Source: Clostridiales bacterium UBA4039 (GTDB lineage Bacteria; Bacillota; Clostridia; Lachnospirales; Vallitaleaceae). From it: a DNA stretch of 64,000 bases. Positions within the stretch are counted from its first letter, which is position 1; each line of letters starts with the position of its first letter. The stretch lies in NCBI GenBank assembly GCA_002382805.1, contig DGAD01000009.1:1-64000 (forward strand), in the 5' to 3' direction. Below are positions 16,784 to 24,907 of the stretch, in pieces. The notes under the pieces were generated by a model. It was not told where the DNA came from and did no database searches. It saw only the letters and a program-made list of their open reading frames with translations. The position numbers and the translations under genes were made by a program.

Positions 16784-17133
16784 TCATCGTGATAAAAATG
16801 GATGCCCTTTAATATAAAACCTCCACGGAACATCTTTATATTCTTGTGCATAGTCAATATTTATCCGTGGCCCTGAACAAACTTCTACTTTCGATTGCTC
16901 AAGCTCAATTACATATAACTGTGTCCCCCTTCTAAAAACATTGTCTCTGTCCGCTTTGTGCGCTTATTATTATACGCATGGCATCCTTTATCTTCCGGTC
17001 CAATATATGCTTCGGTTTCAACAATTCGAGTAATAATTGTCCGCCCATCCATTTCTCGAACCAACCCTTTTCCTATAAGCTCCTTGGCCAACGTTAAAGC
17101 ATCTTGTAAAAAAAACTCTTGCTCCAGTCGCAT
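16784..17133 (-). pseudogene. DNA-3-methyladenine glycosylase (AAG/Mpg) broken by internal deletion
   Basis: The first 74 codons, from the ATG at 17133 behind AGGAGGG, encode the N-terminus of an alkyladenine glycosylase, including the catalytic-Glu region VETEAYIGPEDKGCHAY. They end in TAA right after GGHSYM. In another frame, directly downstream, 40 or so codons spell the family's C-terminus: CSGPRINIDYA and PWRFYIKGHPF, ending at 16784. Normal proteins are about 200 residues, so roughly 80 codons of the middle are missing together with a frame change. The enzyme would excise alkylated purines; this copy cannot. Confidence 0.85.
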
Positions 17134-17237
17134 ATAATCCCTCCTTTGCATTTATCCTACCTATAAATACTTTTTTTTGCAAGGAAACTTTTATGGCACC
17201 CTTGCATTTCCAATTAATGTATGTTATCATTCTTTTA

Positions 17238-17264
17238 TGATATTGATTATCATTTTCATATAAT
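17238..17264 (+). promoter_or_regulatory. Fur-like box and -10 of sodA
   Basis: TGATATTGATTATCA (17238-17252) matches the Fur consensus TGATAATNATTATCA at all but one fixed position. A TATAAT follows at 17259-17264, so the box covers the promoter spacer and -35 region. This predicts that sodA is repressed by an iron- (or peroxide-) sensing Fur-family protein. Confidence 0.6.
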
Positions 17265-17299
17265 ATATTACTCACATTTCATTAAAGGAGGAAATAACT

Positions 17300-17905
17300 A
17301 TGAACTTTGAATTACCTAAATTAAACTATGCATACGATGCATTAGAACCTCACATTGACAAAGCAACTATGGAAATCCATCATAGCAAGCACCATGCAGG
17401 TTATACAAATAACTTGAATGCGGCTCTTGAAGGAAAGAATATAGATAAAAATATAGAAGAACTGTTAACCTCAATTCCATCACTTCCAAGCGATATTCAA
17501 ACAGCCGTTATCAATAATGGTGGCGGTTATTATAACCATAAGATTTTTTGGGAGATTATCGGTCCAAATGGTGGCGGCGAACCTAAGGGAGCCTTAAACG
17601 AAGCAATTAATGCTACATTTGGTTCCTTTGAAGCCTTTAAAGAGCAGTTTTCTAAAGCTGCTGCAACGCGTTTTGGTTCTGGATGGGCTTGGCTTACTTT
17701 TGCTAACGGTCAATTAGAGATTTCCTCTACACCTAATCAAGACTCCCCTATTTCCGAAGGAAAAGAGGTCATTCTTGGTCTGGATGTCTGGGAACATGCA
17801 TATTATCTAAATTATCAAAACCGTCGTCCAGATTATATTAAGGCTTTTTGGAACGTTATCGATTGGGACGCCGTTGAACGTCGTTATCAAGATGCTATAA
17901 AGTAG
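17300..17905 (+). CDS. sodA: Superoxide dismutase, Mn/Fe type
   Basis: 201 residues, a complete Mn/Fe SOD. Metal ligands are visible: H27 in MEIHHSKHH, the His in [11 protein letters not shown], and the Asp and His in [13 protein letters not shown]. It converts superoxide to peroxide and oxygen in the cytoplasm. AAAGGAGG precedes the ATG. It is a single-gene transcript with a Fur-like box at its promoter and a clean terminator. Choice of Mn or Fe cannot be read confidently from sequence. Confidence 0.95.
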   Translation: MNFELPKLNYAYDALEPHIDKATMEIHHSKHHAGYTNNLNAALEGKNIDKNIEELLTSIPSLPSDIQTAVINNGGGYYNHKIFWEIIGPNGGGEPKGALNEAINATFGSFEAFKEQFSKAAATRFGSGWAWLTFANGQLEISSTPNQDSPISEGKEVILGLDVWEHAYYLNYQNRRPDYIKAFWNVIDWDAVERRYQDAIK

Positions 17906-17915
17906 TATTAATCCT

Positions 17916-17946
17916 TTACCCCTCACCTAAAATGTGAGGGGTATTT
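17916..17946 (+). terminator. sodA terminator
   Basis: TACCCCTCAC (17916-17925) pairs with GTGAGGGGTA (17933-17942), followed by TTTTAT. Confidence 0.8.
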
Positions 17947-17989
17947 TATGTCACAGCTCATTAAAATATGAACATTCTGTAAACATTTG

Positions 17990-18005
17990 GGGACGGTACT
18001 TGAAT
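17990..18005 (+). repeat. Left inverted repeat flanking the RAYT-like gene
   Basis: GGACGGTACTTGAATT is matched in reverse at 18772-18787 (14 of 16 positions). It is preceded by GG, giving GGGGACGG, a start typical of REP sequences near RAYT genes in Bacillota. Confidence 0.6.
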
Positions 18006-18082
18006 TTTCTTTTATCTTCGTGTATGCTATAGATAATCCATAAACAAAGAGGCTAAAAAAAGTATGCACAAGGGGTGATGAC

Positions 18083-18748
18083 ATGGCAAGAACAGCACGA
18101 ATTAAAGATGAATTTGGACGTTATTATATTAAACAACATGGCGGTCATAGCCGTTGTCTCTTTCAAACAGATGCAGATCGGTTACGGTTTGCCGATATCC
18201 TTAATGCATGTCAAGCAAAATACGGTTTCTTACTCCATGGATATTGTTTAAGTTCGGATAACACTTATGAACTTGTCGTTGATGTAAACGGCGGAGATAT
18301 ATCAAAGATTATGAAAAGCATCAACATCTCCTACGCTATGTATACAAAATGTAAAGGACAATTGTTTAAAGATCGCTTCAAAAGTGAACTTATTGCCTCA
18401 GATGAAGATTTATCAAGGATTAAACTAAAGTTTAAACAGCGACAAAACCATTTGGAGGGTAGACAGTTTACCGTATGTTTTGATAATACTCAAAGTACAC
18501 CAAAGGAATTAACCTCATTTTATTTTGAGGATTGTCAAAATTGTATTCGTTCCTTTGATTTAGCAAAAGACAAGCTTCAAACCATTACTACCGACCGAGG
18601 ATTGTCCATAGATGAATTACTTAGAGACAAACCTTTACGCAACGAACTCATTCGTTTATTTAGAAAACATTCAACATTATCATTAAAACAATTAGGACAA
18701 CTTTTTGGCAATCTATCTGAATCAACAATTAGCAAATTGTTAAAGTAA
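18083..18748 (+). CDS. RAYT-like (Y1/IS200-type) transposase domain with lost HUH motif
   Basis: 221 residues with the layout of REP-associated tyrosine transposases: MARTARI start, HGGHSRCLFQTDADRLRF, the HGYCL strand, SKIMKSINISYAMY with the expected Tyr, LFKDRFKSELI, and a C-terminal helix-turn-helix (LSLKQLGQLFGNLSESTISK). Where active proteins read NHVHL, this one reads DNTYEL, so both metal-binding His are gone. The frame is nonetheless complete, with AAGGGG before the ATG. It stands alone between imperfect inverted repeats upstream of trxB. A domesticated DNA-binding role is possible; mobility by its own catalysis is unlikely. Confidence 0.75.
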   Translation: MARTARIKDEFGRYYIKQHGGHSRCLFQTDADRLRFADILNACQAKYGFLLHGYCLSSDNTYELVVDVNGGDISKIMKSINISYAMYTKCKGQLFKDRFKSELIASDEDLSRIKLKFKQRQNHLEGRQFTVCFDNTQSTPKELTSFYFEDCQNCIRSFDLAKDKLQTITTDRGLSIDELLRDKPLRNELIRLFRKHSTLSLKQLGQLFGNLSESTISKLLK

Positions 18749-18771
18749 CTTACAAAATGTGTATACGTCGG

Positions 18772-18787
18772 AATTCAAGTTCCGTCA
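18772..18787 (-). repeat. Right inverted repeat flanking the RAYT-like gene
   Basis: AATTCAAGTTCCGTCA is the reverse complement of the left repeat at 17990-18005 with two mismatches. It contains a small hairpin (CGGAA/TTCCG) and ends just before the trxB-like ribosome site. Confidence 0.6.
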
Positions 18788-18805
18788 CCATAAGGAGGCA
18801 AAATT

Positions 18806-19822
18806 ATGACATCAAATTTCCAGTTTAACTTTGAGGGTTTTAGTACAAACAAACCTCAAATCAATGAAGATACTCTCTATGATTTTTTGATTATTGGCGG
18901 TGGTCCTGCAGGTCTTAACGCTGCGCTTTATGCAAAACGCAAAGGACTTGAGACTGCAATTATCACCAAACAAATCGGTGGACAGATTGTAAATACCTCT
19001 ACCGTCGAAAATTACCTAGGTACACAAAAAACTACCGGCGAAGAGTTGGTCAATGAATTCAAGTCCCATGTTCTTGAACTGGAAGTACCTATCGCTGAAT
19101 ATAGCGAAGTCGTTGAAATCATTCCCGGTACCTCTTCTCACAAAGTAGTTTTGGCAGATGGGCAAGTGATTCACGGGCGCACTCTTTTATTAGCTACCGG
19201 GACAAATCATCGAAAATTAAATGTTCCAGGTGAAGAACGGCTAGCAGGTCGTGGTGTTGCTTATTGCGCCATATGTGATGCTCCTCTATACAAAAACAAA
19301 GATGTTATTATTGCAGGTGGTGGTAACTCAGCTGTTGAAGCTGCGCTGGACTTATCCAAAGTTGCCAACCACGTAACATTGGTTCATCGTAGCCAGTTTC
19401 GCGCCGATAAGATTCTTGTCGATGAACTCTATCAAAATGACAAAATCGATATTCACCTTGAGACACAGATATTAAGCATTGAAGGCGAAGACTTTTTGAG
19501 TCATCTTCATGTTCTTGACAAAAACACTCAGCGCGAATTCGACATCGCCGGTGATGGTGTCTTTATTGAAATTGGGGTCGTTCCAAATAGTCAGTTGTTT
19601 ATTGACCTTGTTGATATGAATACATCCGGTGAAATTATTATCGACGAAAAAGGACAGACCAATGTTCCAGGAATCTTTGCCGCCGGTGATTTAACAACCG
19701 TCAGCTACAAACAGATTATAATTGCAGCAAGTGATGGTGCTAAAACAGCTTTAGCCGCCAATGATTATATAAACCTATTAAACGCAAAAGAAAGGATGAC
19801 TACTTATGAAAATGTTAAATAA
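18806..19822 (+). CDS. Thioredoxin reductase / AhpF-like flavoprotein
   Basis: 338 residues. FAD site GGGPAGLNAALYA, redox centre CAICD, NAD(P)H site GGGNSAVEAALD and second FAD motif GIFAAGDLT are all in family order. It is about 20-25 residues longer than usual TrxB at the N-terminus (Phe/Asn-rich). AAGGAGG precedes the ATG. It overlaps the next gene by 17 bp; that gene encodes a two-domain thioredoxin-fold protein like the N-terminal part of AhpF. The pair therefore looks like a two-chain AhpF: flavoprotein plus disulfide carrier. Confidence 0.88.
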   Translation: MTSNFQFNFEGFSTNKPQINEDTLYDFLIIGGGPAGLNAALYAKRKGLETAIITKQIGGQIVNTSTVENYLGTQKTTGEELVNEFKSHVLELEVPIAEYSEVVEIIPGTSSHKVVLADGQVIHGRTLLLATGTNHRKLNVPGEERLAGRGVAYCAICDAPLYKNKDVIIAGGGNSAVEAALDLSKVANHVTLVHRSQFRADKILVDELYQNDKIDIHLETQILSIEGEDFLSHLHVLDKNTQREFDIAGDGVFIEIGVVPNSQLFIDLVDMNTSGEIIIDEKGQTNVPGIFAAGDLTTVSYKQIIIAASDGAKTALAANDYINLLNAKERMTTYENVK

Positions 19823-20450
19823 TGAACTTCAACAACAATTAAGAGAGGTATTTTCACAACTACAAAACAAAGTGACTATCGCCTTATTTACTGATCAAAA
19901 TGACTGCTCTACATGTAAAGAGACCAAAGAGTTTATGGAGGAGCTCCTACCTTTAAGTGATAAATTAGAACTAAAAAATTATGACATTGATAATGACAGC
20001 AAATTGGCTCAAGAATATGATGTGAAAATGGTTCCAAGTATTGTTTTACTTGATCAGGAGGGTAACTACAAACGTATTAAATTCAATGGGATTCCTGCCG
20101 GACATGAAATCAACTCATTTATTCCTGCACTTATTGAAGTCTCTGGAGCACAAAGTGCACTACCTGAAGAAATGACAAAGGCAATCATGGCCATTAATAA
20201 GCCTGTTGATATCAAAGTATTTATCACTCTTGGTTGTCCACATTGTCCGGGTGCTGTACAAAAAGCTCACAAGTTAGCGCTGATGAATGAAAATATACAT
20301 GCAGAAATGATTGAAGCTCAAACCTTTAATGAACTGTCAAATAAATATAATGTATCCGGCGTTCCAAAAATTGTCATCAACGATACTCATGAGCTCGTAG
20401 GTAATCAACCTATTGAAGCTTTCTTAGAAAAAATCAAAAATATCGCATAA
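19806..20450 (+). CDS. PDO/AhpF-N-type double thioredoxin-fold protein
   Basis: 214 residues made of two thioredoxin folds. The first has CSTC (about residue 38), the second CPHC (about residue 142) followed by the cis-Pro in VSGVPKIVIND. This is the organisation of archaeal protein disulfide oxidoreductases and of the AhpF N-terminal domain; in AhpF only the second motif is active, while here both CxxC are present. It should take electrons from the overlapping reductase and pass them to a peroxiredoxin or other disulfide. No ahpC lies nearby. Confidence 0.87.
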   Translation: MKMLNNELQQQLREVFSQLQNKVTIALFTDQNDCSTCKETKEFMEELLPLSDKLELKNYDIDNDSKLAQEYDVKMVPSIVLLDQEGNYKRIKFNGIPAGHEINSFIPALIEVSGAQSALPEEMTKAIMAINKPVDIKVFITLGCPHCPGAVQKAHKLALMNENIHAEMIEAQTFNELSNKYNVSGVPKIVINDTHELVGNQPIEAFLEKIKNIA

Positions 20451-20484
20451 CAATTTTGTAGCTAAATTCAAAAACACGTTCCCA

Positions 20485-20572
20485 AAACAAATAGACACCT
20501 AGGCTTCCCTCCAACTTTTAGACCTAAAAAATCTAAAAATTGGGGGACAAGTCACTAGGTGTCTATTTGTTT
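20485..20572. repeat. 88-bp inverted-repeat element (REP/MITE-like)
   Basis: Perfect 18-bp arms AAACAAATAGACACCTAG (20485-20502) and its reverse complement (20555-20572) enclose a second stem, CCTCCAACTTTTAGA against TCTAAAAATTGGGGG (20508-20522 / 20532-20546) with one mismatch and one wobble. The right side holds GGGGGACAAGTC, recalling the GGGGACGG of the RAYT flanks. It separates two convergent genes and overlaps the last codons of the 20563-21135 gene. No T run follows, so it is not a standard terminator. Confidence 0.65.
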
Positions 20573-21135
20573 AAATTATAGTCTGTATAAAAATGCTGCA
20601 TATATAAAGAATCAATGAGCTCATACTTAAATAAATCGGTTCCTTGAACACTCGTTATCTCACCTTGGTTAAATCGGTCTAGAAGTTCTTCAATAGGTAT
20701 TAGACTTTCAATACCAATCATATAATCATAGTAGCAAAGAAGCTGCTCAAACACATCAAAATCTATGGTACCTTTGTCAAAATAAAAAGCCAGGTTGACC
20801 TCTTCTTTTTTTTCTGATTTTCCCATGGGTACGCCAAACATTTTTTTCTGTTTGTCTACATATTTATGACGCATGCTATTTGGAATATCTTTATTAACAA
20901 ATAAACTTATAATACTATTTTGTCCATCTCTTGAGCCAAGCGGCAGCTTATCTCGATCACTATTCATCTCAGCCGTTCCTAGTAACTCTGTATCCAGAAC
21001 AACGAACATGTCATGTGATGCATTGATTTGTTGCAAGATTAAAAACCGTTCCGCTTTGACATCTTTGACACGAGAATACTCCACAATGTACTTTCCTTCT
21101 TTTTTACGGTATCTGACCTTTACCTTTTTGTCCAT
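20563..21135 (-). CDS. Conserved-looking protein of unknown function
   Basis: 190 residues, soluble, mixed charge; N-terminus very basic (KKVKVRYRKKEGK), centre with KLPLGSRDGQN, and an acidic C-terminal half. I do not recognise a family. AAAGGA precedes the ATG and it starts 17 bp after ilvD, so it is read through from the ilvD promoter. Its last codons (AAC AAA TAG) come from the arm of the 88-bp inverted repeat, so the natural C-terminus may have been altered by insertion of that element. Confidence 0.6.
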   Translation of the reverse strand: MDKKVKVRYRKKEGKYIVEYSRVKDVKAERFLILQQINASHDMFVVLDTELLGTAEMNSDRDKLPLGSRDGQNSIISLFVNKDIPNSMRHKYVDKQKKMFGVPMGKSEKKEEVNLAFYFDKGTIDFDVFEQLLCYYDYMIGIESLIPIEELLDRFNQGEITSVQGTDLFKYELIDSLYMQHFYTDYNLNK

Positions 21136-21152
21136 ATCACCAAATCCTTTTC

Positions 21153-22871
21153 CTAATCTGTAACCGCCCCACGATCTGCCGATGTCACCAAGCGTATGTA
21201 TTTATTCAACACACCACGTTGATAGCGATAAGGCGGTTCGACCCATTCTTTTCGTCTCTTTTCAAATTCTTCATCACTAAGATTGACACGAATTGTATTT
21301 GTCGTTATATCTATAGTAATCATATCATAATTTTGAAGAAGTGCAATAGGTCCTCCAACTTGTGCTTCAGGGGCAATATGACCGATAACTAATCCATGAC
21401 TACCTCCTGAATACCTTCCATCAGTAAGCATAGCCACCTTTCCACCTAAGCCTTTGCCGATTACAATCGCACTTATAGAAAGCATTTCCGGCATTCCCGG
21501 ACCACCCTTAGGACCTTGATAGCGAATGACAATAACATCATTCTCAACAATTTCATCCTTCATTAATGCCTCTGTCGCCTCTTCTTCAGAATCAAAAACT
21601 TTTGCCGGTCCTGTCATCGTTTTTACTGGTACCCCTGACATTTTACATACGGCACCATCCGGGGCAAGATTCCCCTTAAGAACATATAAAGGACCTTCCG
21701 GTTTTAATGGATGTTCAAAATCGCGAATGATTTCTTGGTGTACATCCAAATCAGGAAATTCTCGTAAATTTTCTTCCAATGTCTTTCCGGTCACCGTCAA
21801 GCATTCACCATGAAGTAATCCTTGACGCAATAATATCTTCATAACACCCGGCAGTCCTCCTACATTACTTAAATCCTGCATAACATATTTGCCGCTAGGT
21901 TTTAAGTCTGCAAGATGAGGAACACGTTTGCGAATACGTTCAAAATCATCATAACTTAGCTCAACATCCACTGAATGGGCTATCCCCAATAAATGTAAAA
22001 ATGCATTGGTCGATCCTCCAAGAGCCATAACAACTGTAATTGCATTTTCAAATGCTTTTTTTGTCATGATGTCTTTAGGATAGATTCCTTGCTCTAGTAG
22101 TTTAATCACTTGAGCACCTGCCCGAGAGGCTTCATCCGATTTATGGCTATCAATAGCTGAAGTGGATGCATTATAAGGTAGCGACATACCCATGGCTTCA
22201 ATGGCTGATGCCATGGTGTTTGCTGTATACATCCCACCACACGATCCCGGTCCCGGGCACGCATTGCATTCAATTTCATGCAATCGCTTTGCATCAATTT
22301 CCCCTTTGTTGTATTGTCCTACAGCTTCAAAAGCGGATACAATATCAATCGCCTCTCCATCTAATTTTCCCGGCTGAATTGTACCTCCATATACAAATAT
22401 AGCCGGGATATTTAGTCGGCCTATTCCAATCATGCATCCCGGCATATTTTTGTCACAACCTCCAATAGCCACCAAGCCATCAAGACGCTCTGCCCCAACG
22501 ACAGTTTCTATGGAGTCTGCAATAACTTCACGACTCGGCAAAGAATAGCGCATACCTTCATGTCCCATTGCAATACCATCTGCAATCGTAATGGTATTAA
22601 AAATCATCGGTGCGCCTCCACCTTCTCTAGCTCCTTGTTTTGCATAAAGAGCTATCTGATCGATATGAATATTACATGGCGTAACTTCACTCCACGTACT
22701 TGCAATTCCGATCATGGGCTTCTTAAAATCTTCATCCTTAAACCCAACCGCCCTAAGCATGGCTCTATTTGGGGTTCGGTTAATTCCTTCACTTATATCG
22801 ATACTATTTATTCTTAACTCTTTCTTTTCTAAGGTATGTTCACATTGTTTTTTATCTTGACAACAGCTCAT
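21153..22871 (-). CDS. ilvD: Dihydroxyacid dehydratase
   Basis: 572 residues. Catalyses the third step of valine and isoleucine synthesis, removing water from dihydroxyacids with an Fe-S cluster. Cluster cysteines are in [17 protein letters not shown] and [25 protein letters not shown] marks the C-terminal active site. The N-terminus carries extra cysteines ([10 protein letters not shown]), which is unusual. The ATG at 22871 lies 9 nt after AAAGG; the frame begins at 22880. Its promoter is overlapped by a Fur box, so the gene is probably iron-responsive. It lies downstream of leuCD (second pair). Confidence 0.94.
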   Translation of the reverse strand: MSCCQDKKQCEHTLEKKELRINSIDISEGINRTPNRAMLRAVGFKDEDFKKPMIGIASTWSEVTPCNIHIDQIALYAKQGAREGGGAPMIFNTITIADGIAMGHEGMRYSLPSREVIADSIETVVGAERLDGLVAIGGCDKNMPGCMIGIGRLNIPAIFVYGGTIQPGKLDGEAIDIVSAFEAVGQYNKGEIDAKRLHEIECNACPGPGSCGGMYTANTMASAIEAMGMSLPYNASTSAIDSHKSDEASRAGAQVIKLLEQGIYPKDIMTKKAFENAITVVMALGGSTNAFLHLLGIAHSVDVELSYDDFERIRKRVPHLADLKPSGKYVMQDLSNVGGLPGVMKILLRQGLLHGECLTVTGKTLEENLREFPDLDVHQEIIRDFEHPLKPEGPLYVLKGNLAPDGAVCKMSGVPVKTMTGPAKVFDSEEEATEALMKDEIVENDVIVIRYQGPKGGPGMPEMLSISAIVIGKGLGGKVAMLTDGRYSGGSHGLVIGHIAPEAQVGGPIALLQNYDMITIDITTNTIRVNLSDEEFEKRRKEWVEPPYRYQRGVLNKYIRLVTSADRGAVTD

Positions 22872-22917
22872 CAATATCATCCTTTCTAAAAATACACAGC
22901 GATTATTGTTGTATTCT

Positions 22918-22946
22918 ATTATGGACTAAATGATAATGATTGTCAA
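22918..22946 (-). promoter_or_regulatory. ilvD promoter overlapped by a Fur box
   Basis: Minus strand TTGACA (22941-22946), 17-bp spacer, CATAAT (22918-22923). The plus-strand sequence TGATAATGATTGTCA (22931-22945) matches Fur consensus TGATAATNATTATCA at all but one fixed position and covers the -35 and most of the spacer, an ideal repressor position. Confidence 0.75.
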
Positions 22947-22953
22947 TTAATGT

Positions 22954-23478
22954 TTAGTAGTTTTTATCGGCGTATCCAACCCATCCTTCTGCTTCTACAA
23001 GTGCTCTGTCAAACCCTTCTAATTTAAAAGGGTACACTTTATCGATCGTCTCCGATCGCAAAGTCAAGGTAGCGTTCTCAATATCGACGATTGCTTCTGT
23101 TGCTTGTCCAGAAAAACTGTCAAACATGTCCTCAATCTCTTCTGCACTAAACTCTGCCGCCAACATACCACAGTTATACATGTTTTGTCGGAAAATTCGT
23201 GCAAAATCCACCGCAAATACTGCATTGATATCATTAACTTCTAACGCCCAAGGCGCATGTTCTCTTGAAGACCCACATCCAAAATTTGAACGCGTAATAA
23301 TCACTTTTTTATCCAAGATATCTGTTGCTGGTTCAAATCCCTCTAGGGTTAAATCCTCAAGGAGATAAGGTTTTAGGGCTTCTTTTGTAATCTCTGTCAA
23401 ATATTTTGCAGGAATAATCTCATCTGTATTAATATCACTGCGATCTAAAAATAATACACTTCCGCTAAATGATTTCAT
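22954..23478 (-). CDS. leuD: Isopropylmalate/methylmalate isomerase small subunit (174-residue class)
   Basis: 174 residues, the short LeuD type. FLDRSDINTDEIIPAKYLTE and [15 protein letters not shown] are diagnostic. Its start codon directly follows the stop of the large subunit gene, with GGAGG 6 nt upstream, so the subunits are translationally coupled. It would isomerise isopropylmalate or a related hydroxyacid with its partner. A second, longer LeuD is at 10812-11408. The ilvD gene follows but has its own promoter. Confidence 0.92.
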   Translation of the reverse strand: MKSFSGSVLFLDRSDINTDEIIPAKYLTEITKEALKPYLLEDLTLEGFEPATDILDKKVIITRSNFGCGSSREHAPWALEVNDINAVFAVDFARIFRQNMYNCGMLAAEFSAEEIEDMFDSFSGQATEAIVDIENATLTLRSETIDKVYPFKLEGFDRALVEAEGWVGYADKNY

Positions 23479-24771
23479 CTATTGTCCTCCTTCAAATAAT
23501 GCCGAGTTCACAATAACACCTTCAATAGCCGTAGCTGCTGCAGTTGCAGGACTCATCAAGTGAACCATTCCTCCACGACCCATACGCCCGTTAAAGTTAC
23601 GATTCGTTGTTGATGCACATGCTTCCCCTTCGGCTAACACACCGTTACTCATCCCAAGACACGCTCCACACGTCGGATTGGTTACGCAAAAGCCTGCTTT
23701 CATAAATATATCAATAATGCCTTCCTCTAGAGCCATCTGATAAATAGCTGGTGTCGCCGGAGACAAAACACCGCGTAGTGTGTCACTTATCTTTTTACCT
23801 TCCAGTACTTTTGCAGCAATGCGTAAATCTTCTATCCGCCCATTTGTACATGATCCAATATAAACTTGATCAATTTTTGTCCCTTGCATTTGCTCAACCG
23901 GTTTCACTTGATCCGGTTTATATCCAAACGTTACCATAGGGGTTAACTTAGATAAATCATAGGTATATACCGCTTCATATTGTGCGTCTTCATCGGATAC
24001 CCACTGACTAAAATCTTCTAGTGCCTCTTCCTTTGATGCATAATCTTGTTCGATAAAAGGCCATAAATAGTTGACTGTCGTCATATCTGGATGACATATC
24101 CCCGACGTTCCTCCAGCTTCAATCGCCATATTACATAAGGTCATACGTGATTCCATGGACATCTCATCCACAATATTGCCTGTGAATTCCATAACACAGT
24201 TGGTTGCACCATTAACTCCTATTTGACTAATAATATATAAAATAGCATCTTTCGCATAAACACCTTTCGGTAATTTCCCCGTCAGTTCAAATTTCATGGT
24301 TTTGGGTTCTTTAAAAGAACATACACCTTTTAATATCCCAACTTCAAGATCTGTTGTCCCAACCCCTGCTGCAAAAGCCCCAAAAGCTCCATGGGTACAT
24401 GTATGGCTATCTCCCATAATGATTGTATAGCCCGGACGTACAAAGCCTTTTTCAGGAAAAATCGCATGACATACACCGTTGCGACCAATATCAAAGAAAT
24501 CTTTAATCTTATGCCGTCTTGCCCAATCTCGTATAATTTTTCCTTGCTGCGCCGTTTTTGAGTCCTTTGCAGGCGTAACATGATCTATAACCGCTTTAAT
24601 CTTTGTCGGATCAAAAACACGGTCCATTCCTCTAGCCATTAAATCTGTAATTGCAATTGGCGTTGTAATTTCATGGCAAAATACCGCGTCTAATTTTACA
24701 ATGGTCGTATCTTCAAATGGCTTATCAATTTGATGTGTATCAAATATTTTTTGTGCAATTGTTTTACCCAT
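23479..24771 (-). CDS. leuC: Isopropylmalate/methylmalate isomerase large subunit (430-residue class)
   Basis: 430 residues, the archaeal/clostridial-type LeuC related to homoaconitase. [34 protein letters not shown] and the cysteines of TNPTCGACLGMSNG place the [4Fe-4S] cluster. AAGGAG precedes the ATG. It heads the leuCD-ilvD block. The 470-residue LeuC at 9388-10800 belongs to a different class, so the cell carries two isomerases that may split leucine synthesis and a citramalate or other branch; substrate cannot be decided from sequence. Confidence 0.92.
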   Translation of the reverse strand: MGKTIAQKIFDTHQIDKPFEDTTIVKLDAVFCHEITTPIAITDLMARGMDRVFDPTKIKAVIDHVTPAKDSKTAQQGKIIRDWARRHKIKDFFDIGRNGVCHAIFPEKGFVRPGYTIIMGDSHTCTHGAFGAFAAGVGTTDLEVGILKGVCSFKEPKTMKFELTGKLPKGVYAKDAILYIISQIGVNGATNCVMEFTGNIVDEMSMESRMTLCNMAIEAGGTSGICHPDMTTVNYLWPFIEQDYASKEEALEDFSQWVSDEDAQYEAVYTYDLSKLTPMVTFGYKPDQVKPVEQMQGTKIDQVYIGSCTNGRIEDLRIAAKVLEGKKISDTLRGVLSPATPAIYQMALEEGIIDIFMKAGFCVTNPTCGACLGMSNGVLAEGEACASTTNRNFNGRMGRGGMVHLMSPATAAATAIEGVIVNSALFEGGQ

Positions 24772-24828
24772 AATTTTCTCCTTATATTATATTGTAAACC
24801 GCTCTAATTCAACACTTTACCCAATCAT

Positions 24829-24869
24829 AGTTTAAGTGGTTTACCTTGAGATGTCAAGGCAAACCACTT
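24829..24869 (-). promoter_or_regulatory. Second leuCD promoter embedded in a 36-bp palindrome
   Basis: AAGTGGTTTACCTTGA (24834-24849) pairs with TCAAGGCAAACCACTT (24854-24869), 16 pairs with one mismatch. On the minus strand TTGACA (24852-24857) and TAAACT (24829-24834), 17 bp apart, lie in it. A related half-site GTAAACCGCT occurs at 24794-24803. It is either an operator or the hairpin end of the upstream gene; no T run follows. Confidence 0.5.
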
Positions 24870-24907
24870 ATAATACAAGCATATAATATAACTTTTATTT
24901 ATACCCC

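Noticed and set aside
17178..17206. TGCAAGG / CCTTGCA hairpin upstream of sodA as a terminator
   Set aside because: The T run lies on the wrong side of the stem for either transcript, so it would not terminate; the repeat may be chance.
17018..17275. 85-codon minus-strand frame overlapping the broken glycosylase and the sodA promoter
   Set aside because: It spans the Fur-like box and runs out of frame with the glycosylase remnant; no ribosome site.
18083..18748. Active IS200/IS605 element
   Set aside because: HUH histidines are missing, no TnpB partner is present and the flanks are simple inverted repeats rather than IS200 end hairpins.
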